Assembly: GCF_016937615.1 (NCBI RefSeq)
Contig: NZ_JAFHKI010000062.1
Span: 1 to 57,636 of the forward strand
Length of the DNA: 57,636 bases
Reading direction: 5' to 3'
Source of the DNA: Pseudomonas lactucae
GTDB lineage: Bacteria; Pseudomonadota; Gammaproteobacteria; Pseudomonadales; Pseudomonadaceae
Of the stretch, positions 34,022-43,104 are shown piece after piece. Both the position numbers and the translations under genes were made by a program. The notes under the pieces were generated by a model, which was given only the letters and a program-made list of their open reading frames with translations, was not told where the DNA came from and made no database searches. The stretch's first letter is position 1, and each line of letters begins with the position of its first letter.

Positions 34022-35176
34022 ATGAGTGCAGTGATCAAAGACCCCGCGCAAACCCCTGGCCAAAGCCTGGTGAGCCTGCGCAACCTGAACAAGTTCTATG
34101 GCGAATTTGCTGCCGTGGATAACATCTCGCTGGACATCAAGGACGGCGAATTCCTGACCTTTCTCGGTTCCAGCGGCTCGGGCAAAAGCACCACCTTGTC
34201 GATGCTCGCCGGCTTTGAAACGCCGAGCAGCGGCGAGATCCTCGTGGGCGGCCAATCCCTGGTCAACGTACCGCCGCACAAACGCGACATCGGTATGGTG
34301 TTCCAGCGTTACTCGCTGTTCCCGCATTTGTCGGTGCGCGACAACATCGCCTTCCCTCTGGCGATCCGCAAACTGGCCAGCGCCGAACGCGAAAAACGCG
34401 TCGATGCCATGCTCAAGCTGGTGCAGCTGGAACCCTTCGCCCACCGCCGCCCTTCGCAATTGTCTGGCGGCCAGCAGCAACGGGTCGCCATCGCCCGCGC
34501 GCTGGTGTACGAGCCACGCATCCTGCTGATGGACGAACCCCTCGGAGCCCTCGACAAAAAGCTGCGTGAAGACTTGCAGGACGAACTGCGCCAGTTGCAC
34601 CGGCGCCTGGGCATCACCATCGTTTACGTCACCCACGACCAGGAAGAAGCCATGCGCCTGTCCCAGCGCATCGCGATTTTCAGCCACGGCAAGATCGTCG
34701 GCCTGGGCAGCGGCTTCGACTTGTACCAGAACCCGCCGAACGCGTTCGTGGCGTCGTTCCTCGGCAACTCCAACTTCCTCAAGCTCAAGGCCCAGGGCAA
34801 TGCGGTGGCGTCGTTCGAAGGCCAGTCGCTGTCGATCCGCCTGACCACCGGGCTGCACACCGAGCAAGACGTACTGCTGATGGTACGCCCGGAAAAAGCC
34901 CTGGCGCTGAGCATCGAACAGGCCGCCGAGCAACCGTTGGTGGCTGGCTGGAATGAAGTGTCGGCGATTGTGGGTGAAGTGCTGTTTCTTGGTGAAAGCC
35001 AGACCTGCACGGTGAAAACCCTCGGTGGCACCTCGATGACGGTCAAGGCACTGTCCGCTGCCGGCATGCCGCTCAAGGCCGGCGACCCGGTGCGCGTGCG
35101 CTGGGCGACGGCGGATGCGTGTGTGTATACCGAGTGGGTGGAGAGTGATTTGAACAAGGCGGCCGGGGCGCATTGA
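34022..35176 (+). CDS. ABC transporter ATP-binding protein (PotA-like)
   Basis: A 384-residue ATPase. Walker A is GSSGSGKST, the Q-loop is MVFQRYSLFPHL, the signature LSGGQQQRVAIARAL, Walker B LLMDEPLGALD and the switch His in VTHDQEEAM. The C-terminal third (about 250-384) is a TOBE_2 domain as in PotA and spermidine/opine importers. RBS GAGGA precedes ATG 34022. Last gene of the operon; a REP/terminator hairpin follows at 35195. Confidence 0.9.
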   Translation: MSAVIKDPAQTPGQSLVSLRNLNKFYGEFAAVDNISLDIKDGEFLTFLGSSGSGKSTTLSMLAGFETPSSGEILVGGQSLVNVPPHKRDIGMVFQRYSLFPHLSVRDNIAFPLAIRKLASAEREKRVDAMLKLVQLEPFAHRRPSQLSGGQQQRVAIARALVYEPRILLMDEPLGALDKKLREDLQDELRQLHRRLGITIVYVTHDQEEAMRLSQRIAIFSHGKIVGLGSGFDLYQNPPNAFVASFLGNSNFLKLKAQGNAVASFEGQSLSIRLTTGLHTEQDVLLMVRPEKALALSIEQAAEQPLVAGWNEVSAIVGEVLFLGESQTCTVKTLGGTSMTVKALSAAGMPLKAGDPVRVRWATADACVYTEWVESDLNKAAGAH

Positions 35177-35194
35177 GCTTCCCATGTCGAGATC

Positions 35195-35228
35195 AATGTG
35201 GAAGGGGCTTGCCCCCTCCCACATTTTT
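35195..35228 (+). terminator. REP-type hairpin ending the ABC importer operon
   Basis: AATGTGG-A-AGGGGC, loop TTG, then CCCCCTCCCACATT followed by a run of five T (35224-35228). It has the form of a rho-independent terminator and the wording of the Pseudomonas REP-like elements elsewhere in the window. It also marks the left edge of the methylamine cluster. Confidence 0.65.
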
Positions 35229-35252
35229 AGCTGCATTCATCCAGTCGAACGA

Positions 35253-36577
35253 TCAGTGGTTGTAGGCCCGCTCGTTATGCTCGGCCAGGTCCAACCCCAT
35301 GTCTTCAACCGATTCATGCGCACGCAGGCCGACCAGGGCGTTGACCACCTTGAGGATGATCCAGCTGATCACGAAGCAGTACACCGTGGTCAGCAACACG
35401 CCTTTGATCTGGGCCACCACTTGGGCGCCCATGGTCACGCCTTCCACCAGGCCGCCCATGGACGGTACGCAGAACACACCGGTCAACACTGCACCGATCA
35501 TGCCGCCGATGCCGTGCAGGCCGAACACGTCGAGGCTGTCGTCGTAGCCGAAGCGGCGCTTGAGCACCGTCACGCTCAAGTAGCAGAACACCCCGCACAG
35601 CAAGCCGATAGCCAACGCACCGCCGACGCCGACATACGCGCACGCCGGGGTGATGCCCACCAGACCGGCCAACGCGCCGCTGGCCAGGCCCAAGGCGCTC
35701 GGCTTGCCGACCTTGAACCACTCGGTGAACATCCAGCCCAGAATCCCGGCGCACGCACCAGCTGGGTGTTGAGCATGACAATCCCTGAGGTACCGTTGAG
35801 GCCGCCACCGGAGCCGATATTGAAGCCGAACCAACCCACCCACAGCATGGCCGCGCCGGCCATGGTCAGGCTGAGGTTATGCGCCGGCATCGGCGTGTTC
35901 TGGTAGCCCTTGCGCTTGCCGAGGATCAGGCACGCGGCGAGCGCAGCCACACCGGCATTGATGTGCACGGCGGTGCCGCCGGCAAAATCGAGCACACCCC
36001 AGTTATGCATCAAGGCCCCTGAACCGCCCCACACCATGTGCGCCACCGGGGCATACACCAGGGTGAACCAGAGGGCCATGAACCACAGCGCCGCCGAAAA
36101 CTTCATGCGTTCGGCAAACGCCCCGGCGATCAGCGCCGGCGTGATGATCGCGAAGGTCATCTGGAAGGTCACGAACACCCCTTCCGGAATATCCCCCACC
36201 AGGCTCTCGGGGGTCATCCCGGCCAGAAAGGCGCGACTCAGCCCGCCGACAAAACTGTTGAAGGTCACCTGCCCCTCGACCATGCCGGTGGTGTCGACCA
36301 CCATGCTGTAGCCGTAGATCACCCACAGCACGCCCACCAACCCGGCGATACCAAAGCACTGGGTGAACAGCGAGAGCATGTTTTTCGCGCGGACCAGTCC
36401 GCCATAGAACAACGCAAGCCCCGGCAAGCACATGAACAGCACGAGCACGGCGGCGGTGACCATCCAGGCGGTGCTGCCGGTGTTCAAGGTGGGTGCATCG
36501 GCCGCCTGCGCCAGCGGTGCAAACGCACTGGCGACCAATAGGCCGAAAAGAGATTTGCCGACAAGACGATTGACCAT
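35253..36577 (-). pseudogene. amt: Ammonium/methylammonium transporter Amt, single-base frameshift
   Basis: The gene codes for an Amt/MEP channel: signal-like N-terminus MVNRLVGKSLFGLLVASAFA, then FYGGLVRAKNMLS, FAGGTAVHINAGVAALAA, MLWVGWFGFNIGSG and, in another frame, GWMFTEWFKVGKPSALGLAS and VFGLHGIGGMIGAVLTG. The frame breaks at about 35750-35755: one extra base (GCGCC to GCGGCC on the minus strand) restores LVRAAGILGWMF and gives 441 residues, normal for the family. ATG 36577 has GCAGGAG upstream. Standing next to gmaS and mgs genes it should import methylammonium. It may be a real mutation or a sequence error. Confidence 0.88.
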
Positions 36578-36675
36578 GTTCAAAGCTCCTGCAAAAGAAA
36601 TGGGATGTGCCTGGCAGTGAGCAGTAGTTGTGTGGAGAGCCTCTTGGCGGGCTCCTTGATTTGCATGTTTGTCAT

Positions 36676-36768
36676 GGGAGGGAGCTTGCTTGCGCTGGGG
36701 TGTGAAGCAGCCCTAAAAAGCCGGCTCCAGCTGCGCTGTCGAACGGGAGCAAGCTGCCTCGCCACAGG
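36676..36768. repeat. REP/BOX-like repeat between amt and mgsC
   Basis: Contains GGGAGGGAGCTTGCTTGC, GAAGCAGCCCTAAAA and, further on, GGGAGCAAGCTGCCTCGCCA. The middle word is the reverse complement of the repeat at the right edge (57611-57636, TTTTAGGGCTGCTTC), and the flanking words are common in intergenic repeats of fluorescent pseudomonads. Fills most of the 204-bp gap. Confidence 0.5.
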
Positions 36769-36781
36769 TTCTGCTCCTGCC

Positions 36782-38109
36782 TCAGTAACCGCTACCGGAA
36801 CCCGGCACCCAGCTGGTCCCCGCCAACGGCACCCGGGCCATGGCGGCCGATTCCACGGTCAGCGCGACCAGGTCCTCGGGGTCGAGGTTGTGCAGGTGCG
36901 ATTTGCCGCATGCACGCGCCATGGTCTGCGCCTCCAGTACCATCACCCGCAGGTAATTGGCCAGGCGTCGCCCGCCTTCCACCGGGTCCAGCCGTTTGGA
37001 CAGCTCCGGGTCCTGGGTGGTGATCCCGGCCGGTCGCGGCCGTTCTGCCAGTCGTCGTAGAAGCCGGCGGCCGAGCCGATTTTTTTCAGCTCCGCATCCA
37101 GCCGTGGGTGGTTGTCACCCAGGGCAATCAGCGCGGCCGTGCCGATGGCCACCGCATCGGCGCCCATCGCCATGGCCTTGGCCACGTCGGCACCATTGCG
37201 AATCCCGCCCGATACGATCAACTGGACCTTGCGGTGCATGCCCATCTCCTGCAAAGCCTGTACCGCTTGGGGGATGGCCGACAAAATCGGGATGCCGACG
37301 TGCTCGATAAACACTTCCTGGGTCGCTGCGGTGCCGCCTTGCATGCCGTCGAGCACGATCACATCGGCCCCCGCCTTGACCGCCAGCTTCACGTCGTAAT
37401 ACGGCCGGCTGGCGCCGATCTTCACGTAGATCGGTTTTTCCCAATCGGTGATTTCGCGCAGCTCGGCAATCTTGATTGCCAGGTCATCGGGGCCGGTCCA
37501 GTCCGGGTGGCGGCAGGCGCTGCGCTGGTCCACACCGATAGGCAAGGTGCGCATGCCGGCCACGCGCTCGGTGACCTTCATGCCCAGCAACATGCCGCCG
37601 CCACCGGGCTTGGCGCCCTGGCCGAGAACAATCTCGATGGCATCGGCCTTGCGCAAATCATCCGGGTTCATGCCGTAGCGCGACGGCAGGTACTGGTACA
37701 CCAGGTGCTGGGATTGGCCGCGTTCTTCCGGGGTCATGCCGCCGTCACCGGTGGTGGTACTGGTGCCGGCGATGGTCGCTCCGCGGCCCAGGGCTTCCTT
37801 GGCATTGGCCGACAACGCGCCGAAACTCATGCCGGCGATGGTCACCGGAATCTTCAAATGGATCGGCTTCTTGGCGAAGCGGTTGCCGAGGATCACGTCG
37901 GTGCCGCACTTCTCGCGATAGCCTTCCAGCGGGTAACGCGACACGCTGGCGCCGAGCAGCAGCAAGTCATCGAAGTGCGGCAGCTTGCGCTTGGTGCCGC
38001 CACCGCGAATGTCGTAGATGCCGGTTTCGGCGGCGCGCTGGATTTCCTGGATAGTCAGGCGGTCGAAGGTCGCCGACTCGCGCAGGACCGGAGGGGTTTG
38101 TTCAGTCAT
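36782..38109 (-). pseudogene. mgsC: N-methylglutamate synthase subunit C (GltS-like FMN domain protein), single-base frameshift
   Basis: The protein has the FMN- and Fe-S-binding synthase domain of glutamate synthase as a stand-alone chain: RYPLEGYREKCGTDVILGNR, SFGALSANAKEALGRGA, TTTGDGGMTPEERG, VIVLDGMQGGTAATQEVFIE, LIVSGGIRNGADVAKAMAMG. The frame breaks at 37031-37033, after WQNGRD; adding one C (GACCCGGCC) restores PAGITTQDPELSKRLDPVE and joins the C-terminal part ending WVPGSGSGY, for 442 residues in all, the usual MgsC size. As part of MgsABC it transfers the methylamino group from gamma-glutamylmethylamide to 2-oxoglutarate, giving N-methylglutamate. Start 14 bp after mgsB. Confidence 0.87.
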
Positions 38110-38123
38110 GGTGGAGCTCCTGA

Positions 38124-38797
38124 TCAGTACGCGCAGGCGTTGTCGACTTTGAAGTTGTAGAGTTGGCGGGCCGAACCGTAGCGCTTGAAGTCCGCCGCCT
38201 GATGGGCAAATCCGGCGCGATCCAGCAGTTCCTGCAGCTCTTGCAGGTGCTCATTGCGCATCTCTTTTTCGACACAGTCCGAGCCCAGGGACTCCACCGT
38301 GCCTTTGACATAGATATGGGTTTCATACAGCGAATCGCCCAACGCATCGCCGGCGTCGCCGCACACCACCAGACGCCCGGCCTGGCCCATGAAGCAGCTC
38401 ATATGGCCGATGCTGCCGCCGACGACGATGTCGATGCCCTTCATGGAGATCCCGCAACGGCGCCCGCGTCGCCCTCGATCACCAGCAAACCACCATGGGC
38501 CGTCGCCCCGGCAGCCTGGGACGCGCTGCCTTTGACGCGCACCGAGCCGGACATCATGTTCTCGGCGCAGCCCACGCCGACGTTGCCGTGCACAGTGATC
38601 GACGCCTGCTGGTTCATGCCCGCGCAGTAGTAACCGGCGTGGCCCTCGATATCGATGGACACCGGCTGGTTCACCCCGACGGCGAGGTTGTGCTTGCCGT
38701 TGGAATGGGTGACGCGCCATTCGTTGTCGAGTACCGGCGCATGCAGCGCCTGGTTGAGGTCACGCACGGTGGCGGTGGAAAGATCGATGGTTTTCAT
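38124..38797 (-). pseudogene. mgsB: N-methylglutamate synthase subunit B (GXGXG domain protein), single-base frameshift
   Basis: A small protein of the glutamate-synthase GXGXG beta-helix type: MKTIDLSTATVRDLNQAL, DIEGHAGYYCAGMNQQASIT, GNVGVGCAENMMSG, then in another frame DIVVGGSIGHMSCFMGQAGR and LVVCGDAGDALGDS. The break is at 38459-38462; one extra C (GCCCGT) restores GDAGARCGISMKGID and a chain of 224 residues. RBS AAGGAG precedes ATG 38797, 11 bp after mgsA. Scaffold subunit of N-methylglutamate synthase. Confidence 0.86.
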
Positions 38798-38808
38798 GTG
38801 TGCGCTCC

Positions 38809-39717
38809 TTAAGCGGCTGTCTCGCGTTCCCAGATGTACAACGTGGCCGGGGCGGGCTCCCAGATCCGCGCGTTCTCGATGCCCGGCAGACTCGACAGCG
38901 CCTGGTACTCCGAGGCCATGGCCACGTAGTCGTCGGTCTCGGCGAGGATCGCCGGCTTGCAGGCAATCGGGTCGCGGATCACCGCAAAACCGTTGCGCGT
39001 GCCGATGGCAAAGGTGAAGAAGCCGTCGAGGTCTTCCAGGGAGTGGTCCAGCGCCTCTTTGAGCGAGTCGCCCTGTTGCAAACGCCAGGTCAGGTAGCCG
39101 GCGGCGACTTCGGTGTCGTTGTCGGTTTCGAACTGAATGCCTTCGCGCTTGAGCTCCTGGCGCAAGCGGAAGTGGTTGGACAGCGAGCCGTTGTGCACCA
39201 GGCACAGGTCGGCGCCGGTGGAAAACGGGTGGCTGCCTTCCATGGTCACCGCGCTTTCGGTGGCCATGCGGGTGTGGCCGATAATGTGGCTGCCCTGCAT
39301 GCTGGCCAGGCCGAAACGCTGGGAAATGTCCTCAGGCAGGCCCATGCCCTTGAGGATTTCGATGCTCCGTCCGGCGCTCATGATGCGCACGCTCGGCGCC
39401 AGTTCGGCCAGTGCCAGGCGCACCGGGGCTTCGTCGGCGTGGATCTTCAGCACAGCGGCACTGGCGTTCTGGAACCAGTCCAGCGAACAACCCAGACGCC
39501 CTTCCAGCGCGCCCATCAAAGCGTTCCAATCGAAGGCGTCGGTGGTGGCTTGCAGGGTCAGCTTGACCCAACCATCGGCGACTTCATCGCCGTAGATGGC
39601 AAACCCCGCACTGTCCGGGCCACGGTCAGTCATGGCGTGCAGCATGGGTTCAAACAACTTGCCGAGCTGGGGTTCCAGCCGCGGATTCTTCAGGTACAGG
39701 CCTACGATTCCACACAT
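38809..39717 (-). CDS. mgsA: N-methylglutamate synthase subunit A (class II glutamine amidotransferase-like)
   Basis: A 302-residue Ntn-type amidotransferase domain protein. Cys2 in MCGIVGLYL is the nucleophile; TDRGPDSAGFAIYG, GHTRMATES, HPFSTGADLCLVHNGSLSNH and TDNDTEVAAGYL are the conserved blocks. In MgsABC this subunit takes gamma-glutamylmethylamide and releases glutamate plus methylamine, which is channelled to the FMN subunit. RBS GGAGA; 22 bp after gmaS. A glutamate synthase paralogue in another setting is possible, but neighbours favour Mgs. Confidence 0.88.
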   Translation of the reverse strand: MCGIVGLYLKNPRLEPQLGKLFEPMLHAMTDRGPDSAGFAIYGDEVADGWVKLTLQATTDAFDWNALMGALEGRLGCSLDWFQNASAAVLKIHADEAPVRLALAELAPSVRIMSAGRSIEILKGMGLPEDISQRFGLASMQGSHIIGHTRMATESAVTMEGSHPFSTGADLCLVHNGSLSNHFRLRQELKREGIQFETDNDTEVAAGYLTWRLQQGDSLKEALDHSLEDLDGFFTFAIGTRNGFAVIRDPIACKPAILAETDDYVAMASEYQALSSLPGIENARIWEPAPATLYIWERETAA

Positions 39718-39739
39718 AACAAGTCTCCGTCACACGGTG

Positions 39740-41074
39740 TCAGAAAAATTCGGTGTAGCGCTGGATTTCCCAGTCGCTCACATGGCGGCTGTATTCCACC
39801 CACTCCATGCGCTTGAGCTTGATGAACTCGCCCACGATCTGCGGCCCCAGCACCTCGGCGAACAACGCGTCGGCTTCCAGCGCGTCGCAGGCTTCCTTCA
39901 GCGATTGCGGCAGAGTCTTGATGCCGCGCTCGGCGATCTGCTCCAGGCTCAGGCTGTAGAGGTTTTCGTTGCAGACATGGTCGATTTCCAACTGCCGATC
40001 GATGCCGTCCAGGCCCGCCGCGATGATCGCGGCGCTGACCAGATACGGGTTGCAACCGGCGTCCGGCAGGCGGAACTCCAGGCGGCCGTAAGGCACGCGC
40101 ACCATGGCCGAACGGTTGTTGGCGCCAAACGCAATGAAGGCAGGCGCCCACGTCGCGCCGGACAACGAATTGCCCACCACCAGGCGCTTATAGGAGTTGA
40201 CTGTGGGCGCGGCGAACGCACACAGCGCCGGGCCATGGGCGAGCAGGCCGGCGGCGAAGTGATAGGCCAGTTTCGACAGGCCCATGCCGCTCGGGTCGCT
40301 GGCGTCATGGAACAGGTTTTTGTTATCAAAGCTGCTGATCGACAGGTGAAAGTGCATGCCGTTGCCGGCGCGTTTCGGGTCGGGCTTGGGCATGAAGGAA
40401 CAGATCATGCCCAGTTCATTGGCGATCTCGCCGGCGGCCATGCGAAAGAAGGTGAAACGGTCGGCCGAGGTCAAGGCATCGCTGTAGGTGTAGTTGATCT
40501 CGAACTGGCCGTTGGCGTCTTCGTGGTCGATTTGATAGACCTCGAAATCCACTGCCTGCAAGGCTTCGGTCAGGCGCTCGAGGAACACTCGCGAACGCGA
40601 CAGGCCCTTGTAGTCGTAGCAGGGCTTGTCGAGGTTGTCGCTGGGGTCGACCAGTTGCAACGCGCCTCGCTCGTCGCGGCGCATCAGGTTGAACTCGGGC
40701 TCCAGGCCGGTGTTCAGCGTCCAGCCCTTGTCCTGCAGGCGCTGCACCTGCTGTTGCAACACGTAGCGGCTGTCGTAGGGATGAGGCTTGCCGTCGACAT
40801 GGCCGACGCACACCACCCGGCCGTACCCCGGCTGCCACGGCACCGGGGTCAATGTCGACAGATCGCCACGCGCCATGAAGTCCGGACCATGGGGCTCCAT
40901 GCCCATGCCGCTGATGGCGAACCCGGCAAACCCCGCGCCCTCTTCGGCCACCGTCTTGAGCCCGCAGATGGGCACCGACTTGGTCTTGGCCGCACCGTGT
41001 ATATCCACAAACTGCGCAAGCACGTACTTGATCCCGTGCTTGTCGATGATGCGCTGGGTTTCTGCTGGCAACAT
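39740..41074 (-). CDS. gmaS: Gamma-glutamylmethylamide synthetase (glutamine synthetase-like, GlnA type III)
   Basis: A 444-residue ATP-dependent ligase of the glutamine synthetase fold. The N-terminus ([20 protein letters not shown]) is that of the GmaS/type III group; the metal and glutamate sites are visible in [44 protein letters not shown] and [20 protein letters not shown]. It joins methylamine to glutamate. Gene order gmaS-mgsA-mgsB-mgsC together with an mgd operon identifies the N-methylglutamate pathway. RBS GAGGAG. A sigma-54-type promoter and an NtrC-type site lie upstream, so nitrogen control is expected. Confidence 0.88.
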   Translation of the reverse strand: MLPAETQRIIDKHGIKYVLAQFVDIHGAAKTKSVPICGLKTVAEEGAGFAGFAISGMGMEPHGPDFMARGDLSTLTPVPWQPGYGRVVCVGHVDGKPHPYDSRYVLQQQVQRLQDKGWTLNTGLEPEFNLMRRDERGALQLVDPSDNLDKPCYDYKGLSRSRVFLERLTEALQAVDFEVYQIDHEDANGQFEINYTYSDALTSADRFTFFRMAAGEIANELGMICSFMPKPDPKRAGNGMHFHLSISSFDNKNLFHDASDPSGMGLSKLAYHFAAGLLAHGPALCAFAAPTVNSYKRLVVGNSLSGATWAPAFIAFGANNRSAMVRVPYGRLEFRLPDAGCNPYLVSAAIIAAGLDGIDRQLEIDHVCNENLYSLSLEQIAERGIKTLPQSLKEACDALEADALFAEVLGPQIVGEFIKLKRMEWVEYSRHVSDWEIQRYTEFF

Positions 41075-41131
41075 TGCGTGACACTCCTCGCGAAAGGCAA
41101 AACAGTGTGGAGGGGCTTGACCGTCTTTTTA

Positions 41132-41164
41132 TTCCTAAAAAGAAAGTTAGTTTCTCTACAGGAA
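41132..41164. promoter_or_regulatory. Nested dyad over the gmaS transcription start
   Basis: A symmetric element TTCCT-N4-AGAAA-N5-TTTCT-N4-AGGAA (33 bp). Both arm pairs are exact. It begins directly downstream of the sigma-54-type -12 element, so it would cover the expected start point (about 41154) of gmaS. A repressor bound here, most simply the XRE-cupin protein encoded next door, would block transcription; an mRNA hairpin is the alternative. Confidence 0.5.
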
Positions 41165-41180
41165 TGCAATAGCCTTGCCA
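41165..41180 (-). promoter_or_regulatory. Sigma-54 promoter of gmaS
   Basis: On the minus strand the sequence TGGCAAGGCTATTGCA matches the consensus TGGCACG-N4-TTGCW at every defined position but one (A for C). The -24 GG and -12 GC are correctly spaced. Transcription would start near 41154, leaving a leader of about 80 nt before gmaS. Confidence 0.72.
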
Positions 41181-41235
41181 GCTTCGCGAATGGCACATCG
41201 ACGTGCCGGAGAAAGCGCTTTTGTGCTGTATATAT

Positions 41236-41252
41236 GGGAAAATTCTTTTCCC
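41236..41252. promoter_or_regulatory. Perfect inverted repeat GGGAAAA-TTC-TTTTCCC
   Basis: A 7-bp perfect dyad with a 3-bp spacer in the gmaS/XRE intergenic region, about 100 bp before the XRE gene. It is followed by CTGTGGGAATA, another GGAATA half-site. Possible operator for autoregulation of the XRE gene, or an accessory site between the NtrC site and the sigma-54 promoter. Confidence 0.35.
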
Positions 41253-41296
41253 TGTGGGAATACGCAGCCAGGAACGGCCATCAAGAGCCATCACTT

Positions 41297-41311
41297 GCAC
41301 TTTCCCAGTGC
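41297..41311. promoter_or_regulatory. NtrC-type enhancer site
   Basis: GCAC-N7-GTGC (GCACTTTCCCAGTGC) fits the minimal dyad of NtrC binding sites. It lies about 145-155 bp upstream of the predicted gmaS start, the usual enhancer distance for sigma-54 promoters. A second, N6-spaced dyad GGCAC-GTGCC lies at 41192-41207. Confidence 0.5.
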
Positions 41312-41349
41312 GAAATTAATATTACTGAACGGAAACCGTGCAGGATCTG

Positions 41350-41955
41350 ATGACTATGTCCACCGAAACCGCCCCCCGCCTCAAGCTCGAGCAATACCTG
41401 GGTTTGCAGATCAAGCGCCAGCGCCAGGCCCAGGATCTCAAGCTGTCCGACGTTGCCAAGATTGCCGACATCAGCCAGGGCATGTTGAGCAAGATTGAAA
41501 ACGCCCAGGTCTCTACCAGTCTGGATACCCTGAGCCGCTTATGTGATGTGCTTGGGCTGCCTCTGTCCAAGTTGTTCAGTGAATATGACCAGCAGGACGG
41601 CAGCGCCCTGTTGGTCAAGGGTGACCAGGGCATGGAAGTGGTGCGCCGGGGAACCGAGAAGGGCCATACCTACCACCTGCTCAACCATACGCGCGGGCCG
41701 AAGAAGAGTTTCGAGGCGTACATGGTGAGCATGGATGATGCGAGCGAGGAGTTTCCGACGTTCTCCCACCCCGGCACCGAGTTTCTGCATTTGCTGGAGG
41801 GTGAGTTGATTTACCGGCATGGCAATCAGCTGTATCGCATGGAAGCTGGCGACAGCCTGACCTTTGAAGGCGAGATTCCCCATGGGCCTGAGCAGTTGGT
41901 GCAGGTGCCGATTCGGTTGTTGTCGATCATGAATTATGGGGGGGACAAGGAGTAA
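41350..41955 (+). CDS. XRE family regulator with C-terminal cupin domain
   Basis: About 201 residues. The helix-turn-helix (about 15-70) reads LGLQIKRQRQAQDLKLSDVA and ISQGMLSKIENAQVSTSLDTL; the cupin sensor (about 105-190) has FEAYMVSMDD, HPGTEFLHLLEGELIYRHGN and GDSLTFEGEIPHGPEQL. Such HTH-cupin proteins often stand next to GlnA-like and polyamine or amine catabolism genes and sense a small amine derivative. The start is uncertain: GTG 41338, ATG 41350 and ATG 41356 are in frame; AGGA at 41341-41344 favours 41350. Divergent from gmaS and just before the purU-folD-mgd operon, it is the likely specific regulator of the methylamine cluster. Confidence 0.85.
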   Translation: MTMSTETAPRLKLEQYLGLQIKRQRQAQDLKLSDVAKIADISQGMLSKIENAQVSTSLDTLSRLCDVLGLPLSKLFSEYDQQDGSALLVKGDQGMEVVRRGTEKGHTYHLLNHTRGPKKSFEAYMVSMDDASEEFPTFSHPGTEFLHLLEGELIYRHGNQLYRMEAGDSLTFEGEIPHGPEQLVQVPIRLLSIMNYGGDKE

Positions 41956-41984
41956 TCCGCGACTCGATACAGCTGAAGCACAAA

Positions 41985-42022
41985 GGTCCAAATGTGGGAG
42001 GGGCTTACTCCCTCCCCTATTT
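41985..42022. repeat. REP-like element downstream of the XRE gene
   Basis: GTCCAAATGTGGGAGGGGCTTACTCCCTCCCC has the arm GGGAG ... CTCCC and the word AATGTGGGAGGGGCTT shared (in part) with the element at 35195. Lies 30 bp after the stop of the regulator gene and may act as a terminator. Confidence 0.55.
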
Positions 42023-42132
42023 CCAACCGCGTTCGAGCTGTCCGCTCGTAGCGGTAAAAATTCCTCTCAGTTAAAAAACTTTCAAAATAGAGCTGGACGC
42101 CCCGCCCCCTCTTCCCCTATAAAGCCATCTCA

Positions 42133-42147
42133 GGAATATATTATTCC
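42133..42147. promoter_or_regulatory. Dyad GGAATA-TAT-TATTCC upstream of purU
   Basis: A perfect 6-bp dyad with a 3-bp spacer, 91 bp upstream of purU. The half-site GGAATA/TATTCC also occurs at 41130-41135 and 41257-41262 around the gmaS promoter, so it may be a recognition element shared by the two divergent methylamine operons. Confidence 0.35.
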
Positions 42148-42237
42148 CCACAAGAAAACGCGCTCAAGGAATGAGCCTGCTGTCCTCAGACATTTTCGCT
42201 ATGCGATGAGCTGCCGCCATCACCCCGAGGACGTGTC

Positions 42238-43104
42238 ATGCAACACGAGAAAAACCATTTCATCATCAAGGTCACCTGCCCCGCCGTGTCCGGTATCGTC
42301 GCTGCCGTCACCACCTACCTGGCGGACAGCGCATGCTATATCGGGGAGATGGCGCAGTTCGACGATGATTTCAGCGGCCGCTTTTTCATGCGTGCGGTGT
42401 TCCGTTTCAACGATGGGCATGAGGGCGACCTGCAACAGATCAAAGACGGTTTCGCCGAGGTCGCCCAGGCCTTCGACATGCAGTGGGAGCTGCACGACAC
42501 CCGCGAGCCGATGCGCGTGATGCTGATGGTGAGCAAGTTCGACCACTGCCTCACCGACCTGCTCTACCGCTACCACAAGGGCGAGATGGACATGACCATC
42601 ACCGCCATCGTCTCCAACCACCTCGACCTGCGGCCCATGGCCGAGCGCGAGGGTATTCGCTTTATCTATCTGCCGGTGTCCAGGGACAACAAAGCCGCGC
42701 AGGAAGCCGAGCTGATGAAGATCGTCGATGACACCCGCACTGAGCTGGTGGTGTTGGCGCGCTACATGCAGATCCTCTCCGACGACCTGTGCCGGCAACT
42801 GTCGGGACGGGCGATCAATATTCATCACTCATTCCTGCCCGGCTTCAAGGGTGCCAAGCCCTATCACCAGGCTTATCAACGCGGTGTGAAGCTGATCGGT
42901 GCCACCGCGCACTACGTCACCAGCGACCTGGATGAAGGCCCGATCATCGAGCAGCAGGTGCAGCGCGTCGACCACGTGTACAAACCCGACGATCTGGTCG
43001 CCATCGGCCGCGACACCGAAACCGTGGCCCTGTCCAAGGCGGTCAAGTACCACCTGGAGCACCGGGTGTTTCTCAATCAGGACAGAACGGTGGTGTTCCG
43101 GTGA
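42238..43104 (+). CDS. purU: Formyltetrahydrofolate deformylase
   Basis: A 288-residue protein with an N-terminal ACT domain ([21 protein letters not shown]) and a C-terminal formyl-transferase-like hydrolase domain ([55 protein letters not shown]) with the catalytic Asn, His and Asp. It hydrolyses 10-formyl-THF to formate and THF. Followed by folD and the mgd genes, it should recycle the folate loaded by N-methylglutamate dehydrogenase. A GTGA overlap (43101-43104) couples it to folD. The general purU copy is expected elsewhere in the genome. Confidence 0.92.
   Translation: MQHEKNHFIIKVTCPAVSGIVAAVTTYLADSACYIGEMAQFDDDFSGRFFMRAVFRFNDGHEGDLQQIKDGFAEVAQAFDMQWELHDTREPMRVMLMVSKFDHCLTDLLYRYHKGEMDMTITAIVSNHLDLRPMAEREGIRFIYLPVSRDNKAAQEAELMKIVDDTRTELVVLARYMQILSDDLCRQLSGRAINIHHSFLPGFKGAKPYHQAYQRGVKLIGATAHYVTSDLDEGPIIEQQVQRVDHVYKPDDLVAIGRDTETVALSKAVKYHLEHRVFLNQDRTVVFR

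Noticed and set aside
36782..41074. Annotation as glutamate synthase subunits and glutamine synthetase for ammonia assimilation
   Set aside because: The three synthase domains are separate small genes and the synthetase is of the type III/GmaS group. This is the Mgs/GmaS arrangement, not GltBD/GlnA.
35195..42022. REP-like elements as possible CRISPR repeats or mobile-element ends
   Set aside because: The copies are single, widely spaced, palindromic and intergenic, with no regular spacers and no transposase nearby; they look like ordinary Pseudomonas REP elements.
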